The notes below the pieces were generated by a model. That model ran no database searches. It was not told the DNA's origin and saw nothing but the letters and a program-made list of their open reading frames with translations. From Clostridia bacterium (lineage in GTDB: Bacteria > Bacillota > Clostridia > Christensenellales > Borkfalkiaceae), in the NCBI GenBank assembly GCA_900767815.1, contig CAAGAM010000195.1, forward strand, positions 1 through 64,000: 64,000 bases of DNA. The letters run 5' to 3'. How positions within the stretch are numbered: the first letter of the stretch is position 1; every line of letters begins with the position of its first letter. The position numbers and the translations under genes were made by a program. Positions 35,741-43,734 of the stretch are shown one piece after another.

Positions 35741-35750
35741 AATCTCTATT

Positions 35751-35788
35751 GCCCGTCGGATTTATTTCACAAAATAATCCGTTCGGGC
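35751..35788 (+). other. Long hairpin between valS and rnjA
   Basis: GCCCG / CGGGC closing stem, then CGGATT / AATCCG and an AT stem up to a CAC loop region. No T run follows, so it is more likely a processing or stability element than a terminator. Confidence 0.45.
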
Positions 35789-35799
35789 GACTTTTCGCG

Positions 35800-35820
35800 T
35801 CTCCGAATAAAAAACGGAGA
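35800..35820 (+). promoter_or_regulatory. Hairpin hiding the rnjA Shine-Dalgarno
   Basis: TCTCCG (35800-35805) pairs with CGGAGA (35815-35820), which contains the GGAG ribosome binding site of rnjA; the loop is AATAAAAAA. Opening or cutting this stem would be needed for good translation (inference). Confidence 0.5.
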
Positions 35821-35826
35821 AACAAA

Positions 35827-37479
35827 TTGAATAATAAGAAATCTTTAAAAGTCAGATTTTTGGGCGGCGTAGGAGAAATAGGAAAAAATATGACCGCTCT
35901 CGAATACGGCAGGGATATAATAATTATCGACGCGGGGCTTACGTTCCCCAATGCCGATATGCCGGGTATCGACCTTCTGATTCCCGATATATCCTATCTC
36001 GTACAGAACAAAGACAGGATAAGGGGAATTGTTTTAACTCACGGACACGAAGACCACATAGGCGGTCTTCCGTACGTTTTAAAAGAGATCAACGTTCCCG
36101 TTTACGGAACGAAACTCACTCTGATGCTTTGCGAGCATAAGCTTATAGAGCAGAGAGTAACGGGATATTCGCTTAATTGCGTAAAACCGTCGGGCGTCGT
36201 AAAACTCGGATGTTTTTCTGTCGAATTCGTTCACGTAAACCATTCTATCCCGGGGAGTTGCGCGTTGGCGATCAACACTCCCGCAGGCCTTGTTTATCAT
36301 TCGGGCGATTTCAAAATCGACCTGACGCCCATAAACGGGGAAATGATAGATATTCCGAGAATATCGGAAATCGGCAAAAGAGGGGTTACTCTTCTTCTTT
36401 GCGAATCGACAAACGTCGAGCAGGAAGGTTACACGATGAGCGAACACGTCGTCGGCGAAACTCTCGACAGGCTTTTTGCTGATAACGCAAAAAGAAGACT
36501 TATCGTCGCAACGTTCGCTACCAACGTTCACAGATTGCAGCAGATTATAAATCTTGCCGAAAAACACAAGAGAAAAATCGCATTTTCGGGAAGAAGCATG
36601 CTTAACGTCGTAGACGCGGCGACAAGGGTAAACGAAATTTCAATTCCCGAAAATCTCGTCGTCGATATCGAAAAAATCAAAAATTACGCCGATAAAGACC
36701 TTGTAATCGTATCGACGGGCAGTCAGGGCGAGCCGATGAGCGCGCTTACGAGAATGGCAGCGGGCGATTACAATCAGGTTCAGGTGGGAAACAACGATAC
36801 GATTATTATTTCCGCTTCGCCTATTCCCGGAAACGAAAGAAGTATTTATCAGGTAATCAATAATCTTTACAGAAAAGGCGCGGAAGTCGTTTATAAGTCT
36901 ATAACGAAAATTCACGTTTCTGGACATGCTTGCCAGGAAGAGTTAAAAACCCTTCATACGCTTTTGAAACCTAAATTTTTCATTCCCGTTCACGGCGAAT
37001 ACAGACACCTGAAAAAACATTGCCGTTTAGCAAAAGAAATCGGAATGAAGGAATCGAATATGCTTATCGCGGATATCGGCGATACGATCGAGATAACGCC
37101 GAAAAGCATGAAACGCGGCGAAAAATTCCAGTCCGGTACGAGATATATCGACGGTCTGTCCATCGATGACAGCGAGAACGTCGTAAAAGACAGAAAGCAT
37201 CTCGCGGAAGACGGACTTATAATTGCGGTTTGCTGCGTTTCCGAAGATACGGGCGAAATTATTCAGGGTCCCGATATCATCAATAAAGGTTCTATTCTGT
37301 CCGACGCTCAGGTTGCGGAAGCTAAAAATATCGTGACAAAAACCATAAATTCGTTCGACGTCAAGTCCGTCGGAGATATTGGCGAAATAAGAAATACGAT
37401 CAGAAAGAATCTCAGGAATTTCGTCATCAAAAAGACAAAGAAAAGCCCGATGATAATTCCCGTCGTAACAGAAGTGTGA
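35827..37479 (+). CDS. rnj: Ribonuclease J
   Basis: Beta-lactamase-fold RNase with endonuclease and 5' exonuclease activity, central to mRNA decay and rRNA maturation in Firmicutes. 550 residues from the TTG at 35827, matching the usual roughly 555. Motifs: THGHEDHIGG (His72, His74, Asp76, His77) binding two zinc ions, HSGDFKID, and the beta-CASP region with VSTGSQGEP and HVSGHACQEEL. The frame stays open to 35749, but only the TTG has a Shine-Dalgarno (GGAG, 7 bases). The stop overlaps the next gene. Confidence 0.94.
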   Translation: MNNKKSLKVRFLGGVGEIGKNMTALEYGRDIIIIDAGLTFPNADMPGIDLLIPDISYLVQNKDRIRGIVLTHGHEDHIGGLPYVLKEINVPVYGTKLTLMLCEHKLIEQRVTGYSLNCVKPSGVVKLGCFSVEFVHVNHSIPGSCALAINTPAGLVYHSGDFKIDLTPINGEMIDIPRISEIGKRGVTLLLCESTNVEQEGYTMSEHVVGETLDRLFADNAKRRLIVATFATNVHRLQQIINLAEKHKRKIAFSGRSMLNVVDAATRVNEISIPENLVVDIEKIKNYADKDLVIVSTGSQGEPMSALTRMAAGDYNQVQVGNNDTIIISASPIPGNERSIYQVINNLYRKGAEVVYKSITKIHVSGHACQEELKTLHTLLKPKFFIPVHGEYRHLKKHCRLAKEIGMKESNMLIADIGDTIEITPKSMKRGEKFQSGTRYIDGLSIDDSENVVKDRKHLAEDGLIIAVCCVSEDTGEIIQGPDIINKGSILSDAQVAEAKNIVTKTINSFDVKSVGDIGEIRNTIRKNLRNFVIKKTKKSPMIIPVVTEV

Positions 37480-38111
37480 TGAACGATTATATTAAAAATC
37501 TTATTTTGAATAACGCCGGAAGCACCGTTTCGAAAGAACTTATGGAGCTTCGGAACTTTTACAGGGAAAAGGGAATTGCGACTATTTTAACGGAGAGTCT
37601 CAATTCTCTTATTCTTACGGCGACCATGATTAAGCCGAAGAAAATTCTCGAGTTCGGAACAAGCGTGGGTTGTTCGGGGATTGCACTTTTAGAGGCTTGC
37701 CCCGACGCTGTGCTTTACACGGTTGAAAGATATCGTCCCGCCGAAGACGAGGCAATGAAAAACTTTGAAAAATTCAAGGTAAAATCGAGAGTTTTTACGT
37801 TTTTCGGAGACGCGCTCGACGTTGTTGATACCGTCGGCGACGGGTTCGATTTTGTCTTTTTGGATTGCAACAAATCGAAATATAAAGACCTTTTTCCGAA
37901 GATAAAAAATTTAATGAACAGCGGCGGAGTTCTTTTCGCCGATAACGTTTTGTTCAGAGGATATGTCACGGGAGAAGTTAAAACGCCGCACAGGCATAAC
38001 ACGATAAGAAACAACATGCGCGAATTTCTCGATATGATAACGCGCGATAAGGACTTTATAACAACTATCTCCGACACGGGAGACGGAATAAGCATTTCTT
38101 ATAAAAAATAA
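37479..38111 (+). CDS. trmR: O-methyltransferase, probable tRNA 5-hydroxyuridine methyltransferase TrmR
   Basis: 210-residue class I methyltransferase of the caffeoyl-CoA O-methyltransferase fold. Motif I is ILEFGTSVGCSGIAL near 59; DFVFLDCNKSKYKDL carries the metal-binding acidic residues and ADNVLFRGYV follows. In Bacillus subtilis the homologue YrrM (TrmR) methylates 5-hydroxyuridine-34 of tRNA and is encoded next to U32 peptidase-family hydroxylation proteins; the same neighbour is present here, which supports this call. It starts on the rnj stop (GTGATG). Confidence 0.8.
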   Translation: MNDYIKNLILNNAGSTVSKELMELRNFYREKGIATILTESLNSLILTATMIKPKKILEFGTSVGCSGIALLEACPDAVLYTVERYRPAEDEAMKNFEKFKVKSRVFTFFGDALDVVDTVGDGFDFVFLDCNKSKYKDLFPKIKNLMNSGGVLFADNVLFRGYVTGEVKTPHRHNTIRNNMREFLDMITRDKDFITTISDTGDGISISYKK

Positions 38112-38112
38112 T

Positions 38113-39327
38113 ATGAACAAACTCGAGCTTCTTGCCCCCGCGGGTAATTTTTCAAAACTTAAAACGGCTGTTTATTACGGTGCCGACGCCGTCTATATCG
38201 GCGGAAAGAGTTTTTCGCTTCGCGCTTTTTCGGATAATTTTACCGACGAAGAAATCGTGGAAGCCGTAAAATTCGCACACGGAAAAAACGTCAAAATCTA
38301 CGTTACCGTCAACATTTTTGCAAAGAATTCCGATTTTGAAAAAGCGGCGGAATATTTCAGATTTCTCGAAAGAGCGAAAGTAGACGCCGTTTTGATAACC
38401 GACGTCGGTCTCATCTCTCTTTGCAAAAAAGTTGCGCCCGAACTTAAAATCCATTTGTCCACGCAGGCAAACACACTCAATAAGTACGCCGTAAAATTCT
38501 GGGGCGAACTCGGATTGGAAAGAGTTGTTCTCGCAAGGGAACTTTCGCTTTCCGAAATTAAAGAAATATCCGAATTCAATCCCGAAACTCAGCTCGAAGC
38601 CTTTGTTCACGGCGCGATGTGTATATCATATAGCGGCAGATGTTTGTTGTCTAACTATTTTAACGGCAGAGACGCAAACCGCGGGGAATGCGTGCAGGCG
38701 TGTCGCTGGCAATACGAGTTGAGAGAAAAATCAAAAAACGGGGAATTCTTTCCGATCGAAGAAGACGAAAGAGGCTCGTATATATTAAACAGCAAAGACC
38801 TCAACATGATAGAACACATCGACGAGATGGCGGAAGCGGGCGTTTGTTCTCTTAAAATCGAGGGCAGAATGAAGAGCGAATATTACCTCGCAACCGTTAT
38901 AAACGCCTATCGCAGAGCTATTGACGAATATTACAAAATCGGCGGTAAATACAAGAAAAATAAAATGTTTTACGATGAGTTGCTAAAGACTAATCATCGT
39001 GTTTTCACGACGGCTTACATGCTCGGTGAAAACAAAGAGACGGTAAATTATTCCGATTCGCAGTCCGCAGGCGAAAAGCAGTTCATCGCAACCGTTCTCG
39101 AGGGAACGAACGACGAAGGTTATTTTATAGCAGAGATGAGGAATCGTTTTAAAAAAGGCGATAAGCTCGAACTTTTGACTCCGAACGACAATTTCAATTC
39201 GGTTATTCTGCCCGGGAAAATAACGGATGAAGAAGACAACGATATAGAGGATGCAAAAATCGTTCAACAAAAACTCAGGATTTATTCCGATATAAAAGTT
39301 TCCGCGGGCGATATCCTGCGCAGATAA
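38113..39327 (+). CDS. Peptidase U32 family protein, probable tRNA 5-hydroxyuridine synthesis protein TrhP
   Basis: 404 residues with the U32 pattern: ELLAPAGNFSKLKTAVYYGA at the start, FVHGAMCISYSGRCLLSNY near 160-178, and CVQACRWQYEL, whose cysteines with those before bind an Fe-S cluster in this family. Homologues YrrN/YrrO (TrhP) make ho5U34 in tRNA from prephenate; the gene next door encodes the methyltransferase of the same pathway. B. subtilis has two such paralogues; only one is seen here. Starts one base after trmR. Confidence 0.85.
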   Translation: MNKLELLAPAGNFSKLKTAVYYGADAVYIGGKSFSLRAFSDNFTDEEIVEAVKFAHGKNVKIYVTVNIFAKNSDFEKAAEYFRFLERAKVDAVLITDVGLISLCKKVAPELKIHLSTQANTLNKYAVKFWGELGLERVVLARELSLSEIKEISEFNPETQLEAFVHGAMCISYSGRCLLSNYFNGRDANRGECVQACRWQYELREKSKNGEFFPIEEDERGSYILNSKDLNMIEHIDEMAEAGVCSLKIEGRMKSEYYLATVINAYRRAIDEYYKIGGKYKKNKMFYDELLKTNHRVFTTAYMLGENKETVNYSDSQSAGEKQFIATVLEGTNDEGYFIAEMRNRFKKGDKLELLTPNDNFNSVILPGKITDEEDNDIEDAKIVQQKLRIYSDIKVSAGDILRR

Positions 39328-39375
39328 GTACATCGGATAACCGTACAATTTTATTTCATAATCCGACTTTTTTCG

Positions 39376-39412
39376 ACATAGATTTACCGTAAGAGGTAAG
39401 TCTATGTTTTTT
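39376..39412 (+). promoter_or_regulatory. Terminator-like hairpin enclosing the sigK start codon
   Basis: A 13-bp stem (one G-U) between ACATAGATTTACC and GGTAAGTCTATGT with a 6-base loop, then a run of six T (39407-39412). The Shine-Dalgarno AAGAGG is in the loop and arm, and the ATG (39404) is in the distal arm. It can act as an intrinsic terminator for read-through from upstream and as an RBS lock on sigK. Confidence 0.7.
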
Positions 39413-40105
39413 GATTTTCTGAACTATATCGTCGCAAAAATCGTTTTTTTCTGTTCGGGAGTGGGAGGGGATAGTTTCCCGAAGCCTTTATCGCCCGAAG
39501 AAGAAGCAAAATATCTCGCGTTGTTTCGGGAAAAGGGTGACAAAAAGTCGAGAGACGTTCTCATAAAACACAATTTGAGGCTTGTTGCGCATATCGCGAA
39601 AAAATATCAGGGCGCCGAAGATCAAGACGATCTTATTTCGGTCGGTTCCATCGGTCTCATCAAGGCAATTACTACTTTTGATCCGTCAAAAGGCACTCAA
39701 CTCGCCACTTTTGCAGCAAGGTGCATCGAAAACGAAATACTTATGCTGCTGCGTTCGAATAAAAAGTATAAAAACAACGTTTCGCTTTACGATTGCGTGG
39801 GCGTAGACAAAGACGGAAACGAACTGACGGTTCTTGACCTTCTCGCGGAAAAGGATGACGGTGTTTTATCCAAAGTAGAGAATAAGCTCATCAAAGATAA
39901 GTTTGTAGAGGTTATGGAAAGCTGTCTCGAACCGCGGGAATATAAAATAATATGTCTTCGTTACGGCATAAAAGGCGGCAGACCGCTGACGCAGAAAGAA
40001 ACCGCAAAACTTCTTAAAATATCAAGGTCGTATATATCGAGAATAGAGAAAAAATCGATCGAAAAAATCAAAGAAAAGGTAAAAAACGATAAAATCGAGG
40101 TTTAA
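39404..40105 (+). CDS. sigK: Sporulation sigma factor SigK, with pro-sequence
   Basis: Late mother-cell sigma factor, 233 residues, uninterrupted by any skin element. A hydrophobic N-terminal pro-sequence (FFDFLNYIVAKIVFFCSG) precedes FPKPLSPEEEAKYL, like Bacillus pro-SigK. Region 2 is HNLRLVAHIAKKYQ...DLISVGSIGLIKAITTFDPSKGTQLATFAARCIENEI; region 4 ends with QKETAKLLKISRSYISRIEKK. Its presence implies that the organism or its recent ancestor forms spores. The start codon lies within a hairpin. No sigma-E type promoter was convincingly found upstream. Confidence 0.92.
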   Translation: MFFDFLNYIVAKIVFFCSGVGGDSFPKPLSPEEEAKYLALFREKGDKKSRDVLIKHNLRLVAHIAKKYQGAEDQDDLISVGSIGLIKAITTFDPSKGTQLATFAARCIENEILMLLRSNKKYKNNVSLYDCVGVDKDGNELTVLDLLAEKDDGVLSKVENKLIKDKFVEVMESCLEPREYKIICLRYGIKGGRPLTQKETAKLLKISRSYISRIEKKSIEKIKEKVKNDKIEV

Positions 40106-40119
40106 ACATTAAAAAACCC

Positions 40120-40148
40120 TTGCAAATTTTCAAAATTTATTATATTAT
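40120..40148 (+). promoter_or_regulatory. Promoter of rhaB
   Basis: TTGCAA (40120-40125), 17 bases, TATTAT (40143-40148). Predicted start near 40155. Confidence 0.6.
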
Positions 40149-40164
40149 TATTATGAAAATAAAT

Positions 40165-40184
40165 GGAGGAGCAGGGCATCCTGC
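40165..40184 (+). promoter_or_regulatory. Shine-Dalgarno with hairpin spacer for rhaB
   Basis: GGAGGA (40165-40170) is 22 bases from the ATG at 40193, too far to work linearly. Between them GCAGG / CCTGC with a GCAT loop (40171-40184) can fold and bring the site to about 8 bases. Confidence 0.5.
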
Positions 40185-40192
40185 GCTATGTT

Positions 40193-41581
40193 ATGAAATA
40201 TTATCTTGCGATTGATATCGGTGCTTCGAGCGGCAGACATATTCTTTCCTATGTGGAAGACGGAAAGCTTAAACTCGAAGAAGTTTATCGTTTCGAAAAC
40301 GGTATGGAGGAAAAAGACGGTCACCTCACGTGGAATTATAAAAAGCTTTTCCGCAATATCTTAGACGGTTTGAAAGAGTGTAAAAAACTCGGGAAAATTC
40401 CTTCTTCCGTCGGTATCGATACATGGGGCGTAGATTACGCGCTTCTCGATAAAAACGACGAAGTTATCGGCGACGTTTTCGCTTACAGAGATTCGCGTAC
40501 CGAAGAACCTATCAAAAAGCTTCATTCGATAATTCCGTTTGAAAAGCTTTACGAAAGAACGGGGTCGCAGTTCCAGATTTACAACACGATTTATCAGCTT
40601 TTCACCGATAAGCTCAGCGGCAAACTCGATAAAGCCGAGAGATTCCTCATGATGCCGGACTTTTTCGGCTTCCTTCTTACGGGCGTTAAGAAAAACGAGT
40701 TTACAAACGCTTCCACGACGGGGCTTTTAAGCGCGAAAACGAGAGAGTGGGATATGGAAACCGTAAGAGAACTCGGGCTTCCCGAAAAGCTTTTCAAAGA
40801 GCTTAGTCAGCCCGCAACGCTCGTGGGCGAGGTTAAACCCGAAATTGCGGAAGAAATAGGGTATACGACGAAAATCGTTCTTACCGCCACGCACGACACG
40901 GCAAGCGCCGTTATGGCGGTTCCCGAAACGGGGTGTCCGCTTTATATTTCGAGCGGTACATGGTCGCTTTTGGGCATAGAAAGCCCCGTGGCGATAGCAA
41001 CGAAAGAAGCTTTGGACGCTAACTTCACGAACGAAGGCGGTTACAACAGATCGACTCGTTTTCTTAAAAACATAATGGGACTCTGGATGATTCAGAGCGT
41101 CCGCAGAGAACACGAAAAGAAATACAGCTGGGGCGATTACGTTGTAATGGCAAAAGCCGTAAAGGATTTCGACAGCATCGTCGACGTAAACGATCAGAGA
41201 TTTCTTGCGCCTCAGAGCATGATCGAGGCTATCCGCGATTATTGCAGAGAAACCCATCAGAAAGTTCCCGAAACACCCGGAGAACTCGCGCTTTGCGTGT
41301 ATGACAGTTTAGCGGTTTGCTATGCGAAAGCCGTTAAAGTCGTTGAAAATATCACGGGTTACAAGTTCAATACCATTCACATTGTCGGCGGAGGTTCCAT
41401 GAACGGATATCTCAACGAACTTACGGCAAAACGCACGGGACTCAAAGTGATGGCGGGACCCGTCGAGGCGACGGCTATCGGAAATATCATCGCTCAGCTT
41501 CTTTTCGACGGCGCGGTGAAGGATATCGACACCGCAAAGAATCTCGTCAAAGATTCTTTCGACGTAGAAACAATCGGTTAA
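40193..41581 (+). CDS. rhaB: Rhamnulokinase
   Basis: FGGY-family kinase, 462 residues, phosphorylating L-rhamnulose in rhamnose breakdown. Marks: YYLAIDIGASSGRH at the N terminus (phosphate loop), GIDTWGVDYALLD near 77, the ATHDTASAV motif near 235, and the C-terminal IHIVGGGSMNGYLNELTA nucleotide-binding block. ATG 40193 gives the family N terminus; an in-frame ATG ten codons earlier sits on the Shine-Dalgarno itself. The isomerase gene rhaA is about 4 kb downstream, unusually far. Confidence 0.93.
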   Translation: MKYYLAIDIGASSGRHILSYVEDGKLKLEEVYRFENGMEEKDGHLTWNYKKLFRNILDGLKECKKLGKIPSSVGIDTWGVDYALLDKNDEVIGDVFAYRDSRTEEPIKKLHSIIPFEKLYERTGSQFQIYNTIYQLFTDKLSGKLDKAERFLMMPDFFGFLLTGVKKNEFTNASTTGLLSAKTREWDMETVRELGLPEKLFKELSQPATLVGEVKPEIAEEIGYTTKIVLTATHDTASAVMAVPETGCPLYISSGTWSLLGIESPVAIATKEALDANFTNEGGYNRSTRFLKNIMGLWMIQSVRREHEKKYSWGDYVVMAKAVKDFDSIVDVNDQRFLAPQSMIEAIRDYCRETHQKVPETPGELALCVYDSLAVCYAKAVKVVENITGYKFNTIHIVGGGSMNGYLNELTAKRTGLKVMAGPVEATAIGNIIAQLLFDGAVKDIDTAKNLVKDSFDVETIG

Positions 41582-41642
41582 TTATAACTTTTTAAAAATA
41601 AATTCGGTTTTTCTCAAATATAATATACAGAGGTAAACCGAT

Positions 41643-42365
41643 TTGAAAAATTTAACCGAAAAAAAATTGAATGTCATAACGGCGATCATTCTAACCGTAA
41701 TTATTTCGGGCGTGATCGCCTTATGTTTTATACCGGGCGAAGTCGTCGTTATTTCGGGCAAGGAAAGCTATTCCGCTATTTATAACGGCGACAGAAGCGG
41801 AAACGTCGTGGCTCTTATGTTTAACGTATACGAAGGCAGGGAGACCGTTGAGGGTATTTTAGACGTTTTAGACGAAAAGAATGCGAAAGCGACCTTTTTT
41901 GTAGGCGGTTCATGGGCGGACGATAATATCGATACCGTTATAAAAATACTCGAAAAAGGGCATGAATTGGGAAGTCACGGTTATTTTCATAAGGATATGG
42001 CAAAACTCTCCGAAGAGGGCAATAAAGCGGAACTCGAACCTTTGCATGCGCTTATCAAACGTAATACGGGAGAGGATATAAAGCTTTTCGCTCCGCCTTC
42101 GGGATCGTTTTCGGTTACTACGCTGAAAGTTGCCGAAAAGTTCGGGTATAAAACGATAATGTGGAGCAAAGATACAATCGATTGGCGTGATAAAAACGCG
42201 AAAACGATTTATTCGAGAGCCACGAAAAACATTGCGGGCGGAGATTTTGTGCTTATGCACCCCAAAACTCACACCTTAAAGGCTTTGCCCGATATTTTAG
42301 ATTATTACGCTAAAGCGGGTTTACGGGCGGGTACCGTAACCGAATGTATGGGAAATTTATGGTAA
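41643..42365 (+). CDS. Polysaccharide deacetylase family protein, YlxY-like
   Basis: 240-residue carbohydrate esterase 4 protein with one N-terminal membrane anchor (ITAIILTVIISGVIALCFI). The NodB core has KATFFVGGSWADDN, the zinc-binding HELGSHGYFHKDM and the LFAPPSGSFS motif. The usual first aspartate motif (TFDDG) appears as ALMFNVYEG, so it is degenerate and activity is uncertain; YlxY-type proteins share this feature. TTG start after AGAGG. The next gene overlaps by 7 bases, the same pair order as ylxY-mlpA in Bacillus. Confidence 0.83.
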   Translation: MKNLTEKKLNVITAIILTVIISGVIALCFIPGEVVVISGKESYSAIYNGDRSGNVVALMFNVYEGRETVEGILDVLDEKNAKATFFVGGSWADDNIDTVIKILEKGHELGSHGYFHKDMAKLSEEGNKAELEPLHALIKRNTGEDIKLFAPPSGSFSVTTLKVAEKFGYKTIMWSKDTIDWRDKNAKTIYSRATKNIAGGDFVLMHPKTHTLKALPDILDYYAKAGLRAGTVTECMGNLW

Positions 42366-43600
42366 ATTATAAAAAATACGAAAACGGATTAAGGCTTATC
42401 GTCAATTCCATGGACGCGATGATGTCCGTAAGCGTCGGTTTTCTTGTAGGCGCGGGCAGCTGCCTGGAGGATGCGAATAACAACGGAATATCTCATTTTA
42501 TCGAACATACGACCTTCAAAGGCACCGATAAAATGACTTCTTTTCAGATATCTTCCGCATTCGACGATATCGGCGCGCAAGTCAATGCGTTTACGTCTAA
42601 GGAAACGACTTGTTATTACGTTAAAAGCACTACGGGCGAACTCGAAAAATCCTTTGAGCTTTTATCGGACATGTTTTTGAATTCCACATATAAGAGCGAC
42701 GAACTTGACAAAGAAAAAGGCGTTGTCGTCGAAGAGATAAATATGTGCCTCGACACCCCCGAAGAGCTTTGTCTCGACGCTTTGTCCGAGTCGTATTTCG
42801 GAAAACAGGGTTTAGGTCAGACGATTTTAGGGTCGGTGAAAAACGTAAAGGGATTTAAAAAAGACGATATCGACAAATATCGGAAACGTTTTTACAATGC
42901 GGACAATATCGTCGTGTCTTTTGCGGGCAAAATATCCTTCGAAGAGGCTTGCGGTCTTGTCGAAAAATATTTTATGCCGTATGTTTCCGCCGCGAAATCC
43001 GATGAGTTTTTATGCGGAGAAACCGAAAATAAATACGGACGGATAAAACTCGAAAAGGATATCGAACAGGTTCATCTTGCGCTGGCATTCGGAGGAGTTG
43101 AATACGATTCTCCCGAGACGGACGCAATGTCTGTTATCAACAACGTTGCGGGCGGAGGAATGAGCAGCAGATTATTCCAGAAAATAAGAGAAGAGTTGGG
43201 GCTTTGTTATACGGTGTACACTTATCCGAGCTGTTATCTTAAAACGGGAACGTTCGCCGTATATGCGGGCGTTAACCCGAAAAGCGCGGAAAAAGCATAT
43301 CGCGCGATTTTAGACGTGTTAAACGATCTTAAGAAAAACGGCGTAACGGAAGATGAATTTGCCCGCGGAAAAGCTCAGATGATAAGCTCTTTTGCGTTCG
43401 GGCAGGAAAGTACGTCTTCTCAGATGCTTTTATACGGCAAATACCTCTTAAATACGGGTAAGGTTTTCGATATCGACGCAAAACTTTCCGTCGTAAACGC
43501 GCTTGGCATAGATGAGGTAAACAAGCTTTTATCGAAGCTTGATTTTTCGTTATACAGCACTGCCGTCGTAGGGAAAAAAACAGATAAAATACAGTTATAA
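42359..43600 (+). CDS. M16 family metallopeptidase, MlpA/YmxG-like
   Basis: 413-residue inverzincin-type peptidase like mitochondrial processing peptidase. The inverted zinc motif HFIEH (His46, Glu49, His50) is intact, with the downstream glutamate in VVVEEINM. The C-terminal half has the glycine-rich GGGMSSRLFQKIREELGLCYTVYTY. Start ATG 42359 overlaps the deacetylase stop. Processes small peptides or proteins in the cytoplasm; natural target unknown. A weak hairpin at 43603-43623 follows. Confidence 0.9.
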   Translation: MVNYKKYENGLRLIVNSMDAMMSVSVGFLVGAGSCLEDANNNGISHFIEHTTFKGTDKMTSFQISSAFDDIGAQVNAFTSKETTCYYVKSTTGELEKSFELLSDMFLNSTYKSDELDKEKGVVVEEINMCLDTPEELCLDALSESYFGKQGLGQTILGSVKNVKGFKKDDIDKYRKRFYNADNIVVSFAGKISFEEACGLVEKYFMPYVSAAKSDEFLCGETENKYGRIKLEKDIEQVHLALAFGGVEYDSPETDAMSVINNVAGGGMSSRLFQKIREELGLCYTVYTYPSCYLKTGTFAVYAGVNPKSAEKAYRAILDVLNDLKKNGVTEDEFARGKAQMISSFAFGQESTSSQMLLYGKYLLNTGKVFDIDAKLSVVNALGIDEVNKLLSKLDFSLYSTAVVGKKTDKIQL

Positions 43601-43675
43601 TGTGAAAACCCGAAGCGTTTTCATCGTTATATATTTTAAGATATAGAAAAATTTAGTATTTATTTAACAATTCGG

Positions 43676-43705
43676 TTGACAAAGTCTCGGCAAACCTATT
43701 ATAAT
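43676..43705 (+). promoter_or_regulatory. Promoter of the lipoprotein pair
   Basis: TTGACA (43676-43681), 18 bases, TATAAT (43700-43705). Predicted start near 43712, 23 bases before the first lipoprotein ATG. Confidence 0.75.
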
Positions 43706-43734
43706 ATCTTTGGAAATATTCGAGAGGGAAAATA

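Noticed and set aside
39321..39349. Sigma-E type promoter for sigK (CGTACAAT as -10)
   Set aside because: The -10 is one base off, but no acceptable -35 lies 14 bases upstream; too weak to list.
39404..40105. A skin-like insertion in sigK
   Set aside because: The gene is continuous through regions 2 to 4 with no recombinase gene nearby.
41596..41624. Promoter before the deacetylase (TATAAT at 41619)
   Set aside because: No -35 hexamer at a suitable distance; the gene may be read from the rhaB promoter.
43603..43623. Terminator after the M16 peptidase gene (TGAAAAC/GTTTTCA)
   Set aside because: Only 7 AT-rich pairs and no proper T run; noted but not listed as a terminator.
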